Shown here piece after piece: positions 54,974 through 64,000 of a stretch of DNA of 64,000 bases. Source of the DNA: CAVYTF01 sp963771435 (GTDB taxonomy: Bacteria; Bacteroidota; Bacteroidia; Chitinophagales; Chitinophagaceae); assembly GCA_963771435.1 (NCBI GenBank), contig CAVYTF010000030.1:1-64000 (forward strand), in the 5' to 3' direction. The translations under genes and the position numbers were made by a program. Under the pieces are notes generated by a model, which worked only from the letters and a program-made list of their open reading frames with translations, had not been told where the DNA came from and ran no database searches. Every line of letters begins with the position of its first letter. Positions within the stretch are counted from its first letter, which is position 1.

Positions 54974-56170
54974 TTATTGTTCAAAATAAACAAGGCTTCC
55001 GCCCACCCATTCCTTATCCTTGTTATAGCGTACGCCTATCATTTTTCCCTTGCTCAGTCGCGCCAGGTTATTGGTGGCTACAGGCCGCGCCGCGCCGTCT
55101 TTCCAGAAATAAAAGACGCGTATCTCAGCCTTGGCGGGCGTTTCGGGAGTTTCTATAATTTCCGCGTACTTCACTTTTTTCTGCAATATCCAGTTATGTT
55201 GGTCAGTTACTTTCTCAATGTCCCCGAGTTTTATATCTATCACCACACCCTGTCCTGCAAACGAGAACAAGGGTTTCAATACATAATTTTCTAAGTCAGC
55301 GGGAATCGGGTTCACATCGCAAAGGAACTTCGTTTCAGGAACATACGAGTGTTTGATAAAAGGCAAGGTGTACTTGCTTATCCTGTAAAACCAGTTAGGG
55401 TGAGGAACCCATTCAACATCCAGGTCTTCAAAAAGTATCTTTCCCTTTTCCTGCACTGGCGCATCCTGTTGTTGCAGGTCATCGAAAATAATGCGGTTAT
55501 AAATGCGCTTCACTTCCACCTTTTTTCCTTCCTGCTCATAAAACAATTTTTTCCCCTCCTTCACCAGCTTTGTGAGACAAACGATAGGTATGTGCAGATA
55601 GTCCTGCGTGCAGGCAAAGTCAATACGCGTCTTTTGTTTTTCGGGGAAGATCTCAAGCAGGATAACATTCTCCGGCTCATGGCCGTGAACGATAATATCT
55701 TTCAGCAGGGCAGTATAAGAAGCCTTGTCAAACCCATTTAAATAAGCCGAATAATTAGCAGGAATATCAAAATGTTTCCTGGTAATATCATCGTGATAGA
55801 TCTGGTATGCAAACAACGAAGGGAAGCCCTGCATTTCTATCAACTGTGGCTCAAGTTCGCCGTTCTCATTCTCACAAATACCAAAGTCAAAAGCTATAAA
55901 ATGGGTATGTTCATTTTCATTCGGCACCTGTATATCCGCCGGTATCGCCTGCGCAGTAAGGGTTTTAAAGTCCGGCTGGGCAATAACATCAACGATGCTT
56001 TCACAGGCATTTATCATTTTTTTCGTAAATTCTTTGCCTACAAAAACGGGTGTTTCTGCAACGCGAAATTCAAGATCGCCCGTGTGATGGGAGTGGAGGT
56101 CAGCCAAATAATCTTCATATTTTTTCGCAGTGAAACTTTCGTTGAACCATTTGCGCATGGAAGGAACCAT
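54974..56170 (-). CDS. ATP-grasp-like ligase of unknown substrate
   Basis: A 398-residue cytosolic protein. The C-terminal part looks like an ATP-grasp fold: ENYVLKPLFSFAGQGVVID (substrate/ATP loop), NWILQKKVKYAEII and RVFYFWKDGAARPVATNNLA followed by RLSKGKM. The N-terminal half has FIAFDFGICENENGELEPQL and IEMQGFPS, resembling glutathionylspermidine-synthase-like ATP-grasp enzymes. Such enzymes form amide bonds between a carboxylate and an amine. It is followed in the same direction by the amidotransferase gene at 56282 upstream, so the two may be cotranscribed and act on one substrate. Confidence 0.65.
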   Translation of the reverse strand: MVPSMRKWFNESFTAKKYEDYLADLHSHHTGDLEFRVAETPVFVGKEFTKKMINACESIVDVIAQPDFKTLTAQAIPADIQVPNENEHTHFIAFDFGICENENGELEPQLIEMQGFPSLFAYQIYHDDITRKHFDIPANYSAYLNGFDKASYTALLKDIIVHGHEPENVILLEIFPEKQKTRIDFACTQDYLHIPIVCLTKLVKEGKKLFYEQEGKKVEVKRIYNRIIFDDLQQQDAPVQEKGKILFEDLDVEWVPHPNWFYRISKYTLPFIKHSYVPETKFLCDVNPIPADLENYVLKPLFSFAGQGVVIDIKLGDIEKVTDQHNWILQKKVKYAEIIETPETPAKAEIRVFYFWKDGAARPVATNNLARLSKGKMIGVRYNKDKEWVGGSLVYFEQ

Positions 56171-56281
56171 AGTAATAATTTGAAATGATTATAAAATTGT
56201 TGGTCATGTGCCACCTAATTTCAATGCCTAAAATAAAGATCCCTGCCGGTATGCAGCAACTTTTTTATTCATTCAAAAGCG

Positions 56282-57100
56282 TCAACTAACCAGTTCACCA
56301 ACCGCGCTGTTCAAAAAGTTGGGCAGTATATGGCTGTATGTCCACATTATTTTTTCAGGGTCGTTCAGTTGGTTGATCATGCTTTTCCATTTTTTTTCGC
56401 CATGGTTTTTTATCACCGTCTGCTTCTTTTCCTCGGTTTGCAGGTGCATGCTCATACCCGTTGCGTCTGCTTCGGGGTGGAATTGCGTGCCGATAAAGTA
56501 TTCGTTAAAACGTATCGCCATAACAGCCCTTTCATAATGCACATGAGGCCGCTCTTTTTCAATGGCTAATATCCTGGCGCCCATTTCCTCAAGATGGTTG
56601 TGGTTCGGCTCTATCACCTGGAAATCGCGGCTGTCAACGCCATAAAAAGGGTCGCGTAAACCATCAAAAACCACTTCATCTTTAGCCACGTTCAGCATAT
56701 GCATCGGGAACACCCCAAACGCCTGTGACGCCCTTTCACAAACCTTTCCGGCCTTGAAATACCTGCACGCCAACTGGAAACTATGGCAAATAAAAAAGAT
56801 ATTCTTTTTGGGGTAACCGGCCACGTCGCTGTTCCATTTCTCAATGCTGTGTATCCATTTAAAATACCTGTTCTCCCATTCGCTGCCCTCGCTTTCAAGT
56901 GGTGAACCGGGCCCGCCGCTGGAAATATAAATATCAAACGAAGTGTCGGGCACTTCCAGCCGCTGCCTCACATCAAACTCCACCACCGTCAGCTCGTATT
57001 CATTGCGCTCCGCCCATGTATTCACTATCTCCCTGATACACCTCATCCCCTGGTTCGCATGGCCATCGTTCAAATCAAGAATTGCAATATTTATAACCAT
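56282..57100 (-). CDS. Class I glutamine amidotransferase-like protein
   Basis: A protein of about 272 residues. Start chosen at 57100 (MVINIAILDLND); 57124 would add eight residues. It has the oxyanion motif SSGGPGSPL, a nucleophile context FFICHSFQLACRYF (Cys about residue 105), and a catalytic His-Glu pair in GTQFHPEAD. It resembles GMP-synthase-type glutaminase domains but lacks a synthetase part. Located 110 bp upstream of the ATP-grasp gene, same strand; together they could make an amide from Gln ammonia (inference). Confidence 0.75.
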   Translation of the reverse strand: MVINIAILDLNDGHANQGMRCIREIVNTWAERNEYELTVVEFDVRQRLEVPDTSFDIYISSGGPGSPLESEGSEWENRYFKWIHSIEKWNSDVAGYPKKNIFFICHSFQLACRYFKAGKVCERASQAFGVFPMHMLNVAKDEVVFDGLRDPFYGVDSRDFQVIEPNHNHLEEMGARILAIEKERPHVHYERAVMAIRFNEYFIGTQFHPEADATGMSMHLQTEEKKQTVIKNHGEKKWKSMINQLNDPEKIMWTYSHILPNFLNSAVGELVS

Positions 57101-57221
57101 AAACAGCAAAAAATTAGTTAACAAAATTAAGGATTCCTAAATTAACGCTTTGCGAGGTTTTCAACAATTTTGGACGATGGGGGATAAAAAGGAGAGGGAG
57201 ACTATTCGCATTCTGAAAGTA

Positions 57222-58547
57222 TTATTCCGCAATGCTAAGTTTTCTTGTATCTTCTTCACAATCGTATTCAATTTCTTCTTTAATTTTTTTTGACAATACT
57301 TTGTTTTTAATTAGAATTTTCACAATGTCTGTACGGCATAACCCGCAAGTTAATCTATCATAAACTGCCTCTAAAGGCTCTTTGCATTCTTTTGTTTTGT
57401 TGGCGTTATAAATGTGAATAAGACTGATAATAATTGAATGAAGAGAGTCTTCGCTTTTGCAATTTTTTACTATTGTTGTCAATAATTTAGAATCTCCCTT
57501 TTGATAGTTTGAGATCAATAGGTCTAAATAGTCAAAAGGTTTTTTTGTTGTGCTTAAACGATCTGTCGCAAACTCCCGGATATCATCACCTGAAAAATAT
57601 CTTAAAGCGCCTGAAGCAAATGCCACAAGGCGGTCGCTTTTTTTGTTCCTGCCTTTTACAATTTCTAAAATTGGTTGATGATCGTAAGGGTATTTAACCC
57701 TGTTAAAAACACTCATATATATTTGTTGCTTTAGCCTGTCTGTCTCTTTTAAGAAATCGTCAGCAAGTTTTTTTATGTCAGTTTTTGATAATTGTTTAGC
57801 CATGACCGGGCTTAAAGGACGTAATATCTTCTTATTTATTCTTTCTGAAACGGTTTTATAATTTACAACAGGCCGCTTATATTCTTCCCTGCCATTCTCT
57901 GTTTGCTTAATATTATCCAAATAGATCTTTATGTATCTATCTGTTTTGCCTGCATTCTCAAGTTCTTGCAAGGCTTTTATTTCAGGATTGATTTGCTGAA
58001 AATGATGGATAATTGAGCTATCTTGCCAGTCTTCCGGATTCTTCTCTAATGATTTTCCTATCGTCCTTGCGATATATTTTAATCCTTCCAAACCATCAAG
58101 TTCAATTATTGAAGTATAACCACACCAGTCACAGCCTCCAAATATCTTTTTAAAAAAGCGGTTATAGATTGCTTTTTTTGCTTCATTATTCCCTTGCTTC
58201 GCGTAGATTGTAGCAAGGTCAAAGAGTTGAACTAACGCCCCTGTATCTTTATTTTCGGTTTCGAGTCCTTTAAGAATGGCATCCCGGATCTTGCTCTGTT
58301 GCTTTGAACGGGCAATTAATTCTGAAACATAGAATGCCCTACTGCCTTCTGATTGTCCGTCATAAGCATAATTGGTTAATGATGCTTTGATGATGTCGGC
58401 TGAAAAGTCAATAGTTGGATTATTTTGCATAATTAAACAAACTTCACCTGTTCCTCTTCTTATGGAACTTCTAAATCTTTGTTTGAGCATTCTATTGTCA
58501 ATCATTTTTATTATTCTTGTGGAGTATTTATCCTTGCTAAAAGACAA
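57222..58547 (-). CDS. Unknown helical-repeat protein, 441 residues
   Basis: Cytosolic, Lys/Ile-rich and predicted almost all helical, with about 9-10 helix pairs of 30-40 residues (DAILKGLETENKDTGALVQL, EAKKAIYNRFFKKIFGG, SDRLVAFASGALRYFSGD, LLISNYQKGDSKLLTTIV), so a HEAT/ARM-like solenoid is likely. Two CxxC pairs (GCDWCG, CGLCR) could bind metal. No family recognised. ATG codons at 58505 and 58490 are alternative starts. AT-rich and without an obvious partner; possibly an accessory gene. Confidence 0.6.
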   Translation of the reverse strand: MSFSKDKYSTRIIKMIDNRMLKQRFRSSIRRGTGEVCLIMQNNPTIDFSADIIKASLTNYAYDGQSEGSRAFYVSELIARSKQQSKIRDAILKGLETENKDTGALVQLFDLATIYAKQGNNEAKKAIYNRFFKKIFGGCDWCGYTSIIELDGLEGLKYIARTIGKSLEKNPEDWQDSSIIHHFQQINPEIKALQELENAGKTDRYIKIYLDNIKQTENGREEYKRPVVNYKTVSERINKKILRPLSPVMAKQLSKTDIKKLADDFLKETDRLKQQIYMSVFNRVKYPYDHQPILEIVKGRNKKSDRLVAFASGALRYFSGDDIREFATDRLSTTKKPFDYLDLLISNYQKGDSKLLTTIVKNCKSEDSLHSIIISLIHIYNANKTKECKEPLEAVYDRLTCGLCRTDIVKILIKNKVLSKKIKEEIEYDCEEDTRKLSIAE

Positions 58548-58774
58548 AGGCGAATAAACAAATTTATTTAATTAAACGTCAAAACCTGCCCTTTTGTCCT
58601 AAAATTTTAATAAGCTTTTGTTCATATCCATGTAGCTATCTTGTTGCTCTTTGAACTACGTATTCAGCATAACCATACCTGACATAGTTGCAGCTTAATT
58701 CTGTACAGCCTTTAAGGACATAGCAAAAACATAAGTATTATTCTTTACCTCACTAACTAAAATGAGTAATACGC

Positions 58775-59494
58775 TTAAGAAGTCTGCGTGGTGATATACC
58801 GCACAAGCCGCCGCTTTGCAATAGGCAATAAAGTTTCTTCCAAAGGGTAATGAAGTCCCGTTTCTATCGAATACACTGCAGGGTTGGGCAAAAAGCTCCT
58901 GTTACGGATCAGTGCGGCTTTGATATTTTCATAAGTATTCACGAAACTGCGGCGCCAGTTATCAATAAATTCTGTTTTAATAGAGCGGTATTTCTCATCG
59001 TGCTTCTCAAAGAAACTCAGGCGGTATTGATACACCCTGGTGTTCTTGGTGGTGTCCTCACTCAGGAAAAAATATCCCTCTGTTAGGTCCAGCGGAATAA
59101 TGCCAATGGGTGTAATAGTTATTTTCTCTTCCACAAACTCATAGATCTCTGTGCCATTAGAAATAGTTTGCTGCATTTTTGCTTGAGCATACTGGATAAT
59201 ATCCTCCAGCTCTTTCATCAGTTCATCATCTTCCACCATCTGTTCATAAAGTAGTTGCAGTTGTTGTAATTGCACACCTGTAAACTTCTTTGGGAACTGC
59301 TCCTGTAGATATTGTTTATTTTTCTTAAACGCAAGCAAATTGTTGTAATGAAAAATGACATCCGCCAATTGCGGGTACAGTTTGTTTTCATCGAAATATT
59401 TAGTTATCTCCTTTAGGTAAGCCAGGATAATGTACTTTTTTAACTCAAAATCGATGTAGCCATCTGCAAACCACGTTTCAGATAATGATCTCAT
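58775..59494 (-). CDS. Conserved hypothetical protein next to atpDC
   Basis: A 239-residue soluble protein with helical and acidic character: LKKYIILAYLKEITKYFDEN, FTGVQLQQLQLLYEQMVEDD, then FVEEKITITPIGIIPLDLTE and ETLLPIAKRRLVRYI. No catalytic motif is visible. It is 180 bp downstream of the atpC terminator on the same strand. No function claimed. The preceding 225 bp (58548-58774) contain no supported gene. Confidence 0.6.
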   Translation of the reverse strand: MRSLSETWFADGYIDFELKKYIILAYLKEITKYFDENKLYPQLADVIFHYNNLLAFKKNKQYLQEQFPKKFTGVQLQQLQLLYEQMVEDDELMKELEDIIQYAQAKMQQTISNGTEIYEFVEEKITITPIGIIPLDLTEGYFFLSEDTTKNTRVYQYRLSFFEKHDEKYRSIKTEFIDNWRRSFVNTYENIKAALIRNRSFLPNPAVYSIETGLHYPLEETLLPIAKRRLVRYITTQTS

Positions 59495-59634
59495 GAGAAT
59501 TTTATTTAGTTCGATTAATTAATTCTAAGAATTATAATCCAATGATTTATTGACTAAAATAAAACAGAATAATTAAACAGGCAGTTTTTATTTTTCCACC
59601 TTATAGCAGGAGATGGATTTTACTTGCAATAAAA

Positions 59635-59657
59635 AAACCCGAAGCAACTTCGGGTTT
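59635..59657 (-). terminator. Rho-independent terminator of atpDC
   Basis: AAACCCGAAG (59635-59644), loop CAA, CTTCGGGTTT (59648-59657). On the minus strand it is followed by TTTTTTT from the plus-strand A-run 59631-59637. It lies just after the atpC stop. Confidence 0.88.
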
Positions 59658-59677
59658 AACAAACAGATGAGTTATAA

Positions 59678-59935
59678 TTATTGGTCCTGAACAGTAGCAC
59701 CTTCTACCAATACTGTTGCTTTATTGTTCAGCACTTCTACAAAGCCGCTTTTAATAGAGTAGTGCTCAAAACTGTTTTTGCTTTTTAGTACTTTTAGTTT
59801 TCCATTCTTTAATGCGCTTACAAGGGGCGCGTGTCTATCCAGTACTTCAAACAAACCATCAATACCCGGCAACTGAACACCGTACACTTCGCCACCGTAC
59901 ATCTTTTTCTCTGGGGTCAATATTTCAAGTGTCAT
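59678..59935 (-). CDS. atpC: ATP synthase F1 epsilon subunit, short form
   Basis: An 85-residue protein, the N-terminal beta sandwich of epsilon: MTLEILTPEKKMYGGEVYGV, then LPGIDGLFEVLDRHAPLVSA. The C-terminal pair of helices that inhibits hydrolysis in the longer form is absent, ending with VEGATVQDQ. It is 22 bp downstream of atpD. Short epsilon subunits occur in Bacteroidota, so this is not necessarily a truncation. Terminator at 59635. Confidence 0.92.
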   Translation of the reverse strand: MTLEILTPEKKMYGGEVYGVQLPGIDGLFEVLDRHAPLVSALKNGKLKVLKSKNSFEHYSIKSGFVEVLNNKATVLVEGATVQDQ

Positions 59936-59957
59936 AAAATAATATAAGGATTTGATT

Positions 59958-61460
59958 TTATGCCTGCGCCTGTTCTATCATCTTTTTACCTTTTTCAATT
60001 GCTTCTTCCAAAGAGCCTACAAGGTTAAAAGCCGCTTCAGGATATTGATCCACTTCTCCATCCATGATAGAGTTAAATGCGCGAATAGTATCATTAATAT
60101 CTACAAACACTCCCTTTAATCCGGTAAATTGTTCTGCTACAAAGAAGGGTTGGGATAAAAAGCGCTGCACTTTACGGGCACGCTGTACGGTCATTTTATC
60201 TTCATCGCTTAATTCATCCATTCCTAGGATGGCGATAATATCCTGCAGTTCTTTATATCGTTGTAAGATCAATTTCACCCTATTTGCACAATTATAATGT
60301 ACATCACCCACTATCAAAGGCGTTAAAATTCGTGAAGTAGAATCCAAAGGATCTACTGCTGGATAGATACCTAAGTCAGCGATCTTTCTGCTTAATACTG
60401 TTGTCGCATCCAGGTGCGCGAAAGTAGTAGCAGGAGCAGGGTCAGTAAGGTCATCCGCAGGCACATATACTGCCTGAACAGAAGTGATGGAACCATTTTT
60501 GGTAGATGTGATACGTTCCTGCATCAATCCCATTTCCGTTGCAAGTGTTGGCTGATAACCAACCGCTGAAGGCATACGCCCCAATAATGCTGATACTTCA
60601 GAGCCTGCCTGCGTGAAACGGAAGATATTATCAACGAAGAATAAAATGTCTTTTCCTTTGCCTGTACCATCTCCATCGCGGAAATATTCTGCTACTGTCA
60701 ACCCACTTAAAGCAACACGGGCACGGGCACCCGGCGGCTCATTCATTTGCCCAAAAACAAACGTGGCTTTACTGTCTTTCAGGCCTTCCATATCCACTTT
60801 ACTTAGATCCCATCCACCTTCCTCCATACTGTGTTTAAACCCGTCACCATATTTCATAATGCCCGCCTCGATCATTTCGCGCAGCAGGTCATTTCCTTCA
60901 CGGGTTCTTTCTCCTACACCTGCAAACACAGACATACCCCCATATCCTTTCGCAATATTATTGATCAGCTCCTGTATCAACACTGTTTTGCCAACACCTG
61001 CGCCGCCAAACAACCCGATTTTTCCTCCTTTTGCATAAGGCTCGATCAGATCGATCACCTTGATACCTGTATATAATATCTCAGTAGCAGTACTAAGGTT
61101 TTCAAACAATGGTGGCATGGCATGAATAGGCCGACCGCCCTCTTTACTCACCTGCGGCAAACCATCGATAGCGTCACCGGTTACATTAAAGAGTCGCCCG
61201 TTGATCCCATCCCCCACAGGCATCGCAATGGCTATTCCTGTATCGACCACTTCCATGCCCCGAACGAGCCCTTCTGTGCCGTCCATCGCAATGGTCCTCA
61301 CACTGTCTTCGCCCAAATGCTGCTGCACTTCCAATACTAATTTATCGCCGTTTGCTCTTTTCAGTTCGAGAGCATTGTATATTTCCGGTAATTGGCCTTC
61401 ACCGAAATGCACGTCAACCACAGCGCCTATTATTTGTTTTACTTTACCTTTATTAGCCAT
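59958..61460 (-). CDS. atpD: ATP synthase F1 beta subunit
   Basis: Catalytic F1 subunit, 500 residues. The start at 61460 (MANKGKVKQIIGAVVDVHF) is preferred over 61490. Walker A GGAGVGKTVLI, catalytic GERTREGNDL, Walker B ILFFVDNIFRFTQAG and DELSDEDKMTVQRARKVQRF are all present. It forms the atpD-atpC operon; the other ATP synthase genes are elsewhere, as usual in Bacteroidota. Confidence 0.98.
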   Translation of the reverse strand: MANKGKVKQIIGAVVDVHFGEGQLPEIYNALELKRANGDKLVLEVQQHLGEDSVRTIAMDGTEGLVRGMEVVDTGIAIAMPVGDGINGRLFNVTGDAIDGLPQVSKEGGRPIHAMPPLFENLSTATEILYTGIKVIDLIEPYAKGGKIGLFGGAGVGKTVLIQELINNIAKGYGGMSVFAGVGERTREGNDLLREMIEAGIMKYGDGFKHSMEEGGWDLSKVDMEGLKDSKATFVFGQMNEPPGARARVALSGLTVAEYFRDGDGTGKGKDILFFVDNIFRFTQAGSEVSALLGRMPSAVGYQPTLATEMGLMQERITSTKNGSITSVQAVYVPADDLTDPAPATTFAHLDATTVLSRKIADLGIYPAVDPLDSTSRILTPLIVGDVHYNCANRVKLILQRYKELQDIIAILGMDELSDEDKMTVQRARKVQRFLSQPFFVAEQFTGLKGVFVDINDTIRAFNSIMDGEVDQYPEAAFNLVGSLEEAIEKGKKMIEQAQA

Positions 61461-61675
61461 ACTTAAGAAGGGTTTAAAAATTTGCGGCAAAGGTAAGGGA
61501 ATGGAACTTTTATAAAGAACAATGTTTGAAAAGTTTACACGGCTTTTTGCTACAAAGCAACACCAGAAGCCGCCATAAACTAACGCAGGTTAATATTATC
61601 CCCGAAAAATACTATCAAATAATTATAATTCGTTATAAAAGATATTAATTTGCATAAAACAAAAATAAAATCTCA

Positions 61676-63499
61676 ATGAAAACAAAATTTTTACTTCTTC
61701 TTCTCCCTGCTGCTCTGCTATTTCAATATAAAACTTCCGCACAAGCTACTAATGTGAAGGACTCTATGGCGCTTGTTAACCTGTACGACAGTACAGATGG
61801 CGCAGATTGGACCACAAACACCAACTGGCTTACAAAAAGCCCCGTATCCACCTGGTATGGCGTTACGGTTGCATCAGGAAGGGTAACACATCTTAACCTG
61901 GATAACGGCAGTGATTATGGAAACAACATGAATGGGGAACTTCCCGTAACCCTCGGCAATCTTACTGCCTTGAAAGAACTTACATTAGATGGTTTTGGAG
62001 AAGCGGGCAACCCTAATGTATTTGACAGCATCCCTTCTTCATTTGGAAGCATGGCCGCTTTACAAAATATCAGCCTGCAGGGCGATTATATAGCTGGAGG
62101 TATCCCTGCTACCTTAGGCAACCTTACCAATTTAACCTATATCGCCTTAAATGATAACCAGCTTACAGATACCATACCTGCAAGCCTTGGCAAACTGCCC
62201 ATCCTGGAACAGCTTTATCTCGATGATAACCTTATAACCGGTGGCCTTCCGCCTGCGCTTGGCAGCCTTCAGTTCTTAGGTGTTCTTGATGTGGATACAA
62301 ATGGTCTTACCGATACCATTCCTTCCACCTTTGGCAATCTTTCCAGCTTATATGATCTTGATCTTTATGATAACGAGATCAGCGGCAATATCCCTTCTAC
62401 ATTTACCAAGCTCACCGGTTTAGAAACCCTTGAATTGGGTTTTAACCTGTTTAGCGGCCCTATTCCTTCTTTTCTTAGCCAGATGAAAGGATTAAACTTA
62501 ATTGACCTTGGCTATAACAGCTTTACCGGAAGCATTCCCGCTTCGCTCAGCGCACTTACCAACCTCAATTATCTTGTGCTAAGCTCCAATCTTTTAAACG
62601 ACAGCATCCCTTCCACTTTAGACAATTTTGCAGATCTGACCGTTTGCCAGGTGGATGGCAACGGCTTCACCTTCGCAGGTATGGAAGGCCTTGTGAACGC
62701 ATACCCTTTTGCCGATTATGCACCGCAGTCAAACATCACCATCCATCAAAAAGGCAATGTTCTTTCTGTTTCTGCGGGGGGAACGTTGAGCAACAACACC
62801 TATTCCTGGTACCAGGATGACGAGCTGTTAATAAACAAAAAAGGCGATTCAACACTTACTATACCTTCTCCCGGCGAATATGAAGTGGTCGTGAACAACT
62901 CCATAGCCAACGAGCTCACGCTGTACAGCGACAGCCTCGATGTTATAACCGTTCCGCTCACTTTGCTGAATTTTACCGGCAACTATACAAAAGGTGATGT
63001 GGATCTGAAATGGATAACCACAAGCGAGGTGAACACGCTTGACTTTATCGTTCAGCGCAGCACAGACGCCGCAACTTTCACCAACATTGGCACTGTTTCC
63101 GCAACCGACGCGCAAGGAGTGAACACTTACACCGATGTTGACACAAAACCAGTGGCCGGCATAGATTACTACCGCCTGAAAATGGTGGATAAGAACGGCA
63201 ACTACACCTACACCAACGCAGTAGCCGTAAAAGTATCCGGCACTGTTGCCACGGCGCTTTCTGTTTATCCTAACCCCGTTGTGAACACGGCAACGGTTTC
63301 CTTCAATGCCGCTGTTGCGGGCAATTATACCCTGAAAATTACAGACATGAACGGCCGCGTGATCAGCAACCAGAAAGGCGCATCCATCGCGGGGACAAAC
63401 ACTTTGAGCATTGACCTTAGCAGCTACGCCCAAGGCAGTTATTTCATCACCTTCACAGATGATGCTAACAACAGGCAAACGGTGAAGCTTACAAAATAG
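61676..63499 (+). CDS. Secreted leucine-rich-repeat protein with T9SS sorting domain
   Basis: A 607-residue T9SS cargo. After the signal peptide (LLLLLPAALLFQYKTSAQ) comes a start cap, then about ten LRRs of 24 residues between residues 85 and 345 (LGNLTNLTYIALNDNQLTDT, LTGLETLELGFNLFSG), of the plant-like IPxxLxxLxxL type. An Ig-like region follows (about 350-420). The C-terminal 80 residues (LSVYPNPVVNTATVSF, then TLKITDMNGRVISNQ) are the type A sorting domain, which is cleaved on secretion or attached to the surface. It is followed by a terminator. Confidence 0.9.
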   Translation: MKTKFLLLLLPAALLFQYKTSAQATNVKDSMALVNLYDSTDGADWTTNTNWLTKSPVSTWYGVTVASGRVTHLNLDNGSDYGNNMNGELPVTLGNLTALKELTLDGFGEAGNPNVFDSIPSSFGSMAALQNISLQGDYIAGGIPATLGNLTNLTYIALNDNQLTDTIPASLGKLPILEQLYLDDNLITGGLPPALGSLQFLGVLDVDTNGLTDTIPSTFGNLSSLYDLDLYDNEISGNIPSTFTKLTGLETLELGFNLFSGPIPSFLSQMKGLNLIDLGYNSFTGSIPASLSALTNLNYLVLSSNLLNDSIPSTLDNFADLTVCQVDGNGFTFAGMEGLVNAYPFADYAPQSNITIHQKGNVLSVSAGGTLSNNTYSWYQDDELLINKKGDSTLTIPSPGEYEVVVNNSIANELTLYSDSLDVITVPLTLLNFTGNYTKGDVDLKWITTSEVNTLDFIVQRSTDAATFTNIGTVSATDAQGVNTYTDVDTKPVAGIDYYRLKMVDKNGNYTYTNAVAVKVSGTVATALSVYPNPVVNTATVSFNAAVAGNYTLKITDMNGRVISNQKGASIAGTNTLSIDLSSYAQGSYFITFTDDANNRQTVKLTK

Positions 63500-63528
63500 G
63501 TTGACAGATGGGTGTTGACAGTTGACAG
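63499..63528. repeat. TTGACAG-type heptamer element
   Basis: GGTTGACAGATGGGTG followed by TTGACAGTTGACAG. Its reverse complement matches the murB-internal element 47113-47142 at 25 of 30 positions. It lies directly after the LRR stop codon. Confidence 0.7.
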
Positions 63529-63585
63529 AAACGCGGCGCTACCGTCAACGGTCATCTATCAACTGATAACTTTCTTTCTAATAGC

Positions 63586-63618
63586 AAACGGCAGGAGTAA
63601 TATCCTGCCGTTTTTGTT
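63586..63618 (+). terminator. Rho-independent terminator after the LRR gene
   Basis: AAACGGCAGGA (63586-63596), loop GTAATA, TCCTGCCGTTT (63603-63613), followed by TTGTTTG. An 11-bp perfect stem. Confidence 0.88.
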
Positions 63619-63652
63619 TGCGGCAATGTTTATATTTGTAAAAACAACAAAC

Positions 63653-64000
63653 ATGGGATTAGTTTATGCAGATATTGAGCTGATAAATGCTACAGACCTT
63701 GTTAATGCTAAGCGCTATATCATTGGCGAAGAAGAAGTGAAGCGGATACGCCTCAACATTATGGCCGATAGTGGCGCATACATGTTGGCCATAAACGAAA
63801 CCATTCAACAACAACTCGACCTGCCCTTTGTTGAAAAGCGCAAAGCCCAAATGGCAAGCGGCGAAGTGGTGGAGTATAAAGTGGTTGGCCCCGTGATGAT
63901 AAAGTTTGCCAACCGCACCGCCACCTGCAACGCCTTTGTGCTGCCCGGCGACAGCGAACCCCTCCTCGGCGCCATACCCATGGAAGAAATGGACGTGCTG
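63653..64000 (+). CDS. Retropepsin-like clan AA aspartic protease, cut by window end
   Basis: An ATG at 63653 opens a frame that runs off the window (116 residues visible). MADSGAYMLAINETIQQQLD has the catalytic Asp in a DSGA (DTG-type) motif, and FVLPGDSEPLLGAIPMEEMD is the second conserved block of this family, seen in small bacterial aspartyl proteases. The N-terminus (MGLVYADIELINATDLVNAK) is also typical. C-terminus not visible. Substrate unknown. Confidence 0.85.
   Translation, partial: MGLVYADIELINATDLVNAKRYIIGEEEVKRIRLNIMADSGAYMLAINETIQQQLDLPFVEKRKAQMASGEVVEYKVVGPVMIKFANRTATCNAFVLPGDSEPLLGAIPMEEMDVL

Noticed and set aside
58600..58740. Short minus-strand open stretch coding KGCTELSCNYVRYGYAEYVV
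   Set aside because: About 33 codons, no ATG and no upstream context; it may be chance or a remnant, but it cannot be supported as a gene.

Overview
The window looks like a chromosomal segment of a Bacteroidota bacterium, most likely of the Chitinophagaceae type (inference). The reasons are a type IX secretion C-terminal sorting domain (61676-63499), Bacteroidota-restricted families (DUF2851, Porin_10-like barrel, YCF48-like secreted protein), atpD-atpC standing apart from the other ATP synthase genes, promoters of the TTTG-N19-TAnnTTTG type instead of the E. coli pattern, and weak Shine-Dalgarno sequences. No tRNA, rRNA, CRISPR, transposase, integrase or phage gene was seen.

Layout. 1-12 kb: smc, a small membrane protein, a secreted YCF48-like protein, then pyrimidine and CoA genes (pyrR, pyrB, coaD, a hotdog thioesterase, a NUDIX hydrolase, pyrE). 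Behind pyrE sits an AT-rich gene bracketed by two copies of the pyrE 3' end. 12-21 kb: accessory genes (HMA-like protein, yggS, acyl-CoA dehydrogenase, several unknowns, and two genes with nearly identical 50-nt leaders). 21-26 kb: a minus-strand housekeeping run (DUF2851, maf, a UbiA prenyltransferase, a KdsC-like phosphatase, iscX, ferredoxin, DUF2520) plus a candidate small RNA. 27-41 kb: DNA topology genes (topA, parE, parC, gyrA) with an OmpA lipoprotein, cutC and a glycosylasparaginase. 41-64 kb: secreted proteins, grpE-dnaJ-murB, purine nucleoside phosphorylase, porin, TlpA-like thioredoxin and a Met-rich barrel, an ATP-grasp plus glutamine amidotransferase pair, atpDC, an LRR T9SS cargo and the start of an aspartic protease.

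The most unusual signal is not a gene. Eight intergenic tandem arrays lie at about 1-216, 10395-10629, 15981-16089, 16177-16365, 26371-26640, 38326-38514, 44582-45127 and 49289-49490. Seven have an exact 21-bp period and one a 22-23-bp period. Each has its own private sequence. Nothing is shared but the repeat length, which equals two turns of B-DNA. They lie upstream of smc, topA, gyrA, grpE and both members of a 232-residue paralogue pair. Shorter 7-bp (heptamer) repeats also occur, some inside coding sequences (yggS, murB and a signal peptide).

Five genes (smc, acyl-CoA dehydrogenase, topA, gyrA and one small secreted protein) carry single-base frameshifts in otherwise intact reading frames. 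The first four are all explained by one extra base, which points to uncorrected sequencing indels more than to real gene loss.
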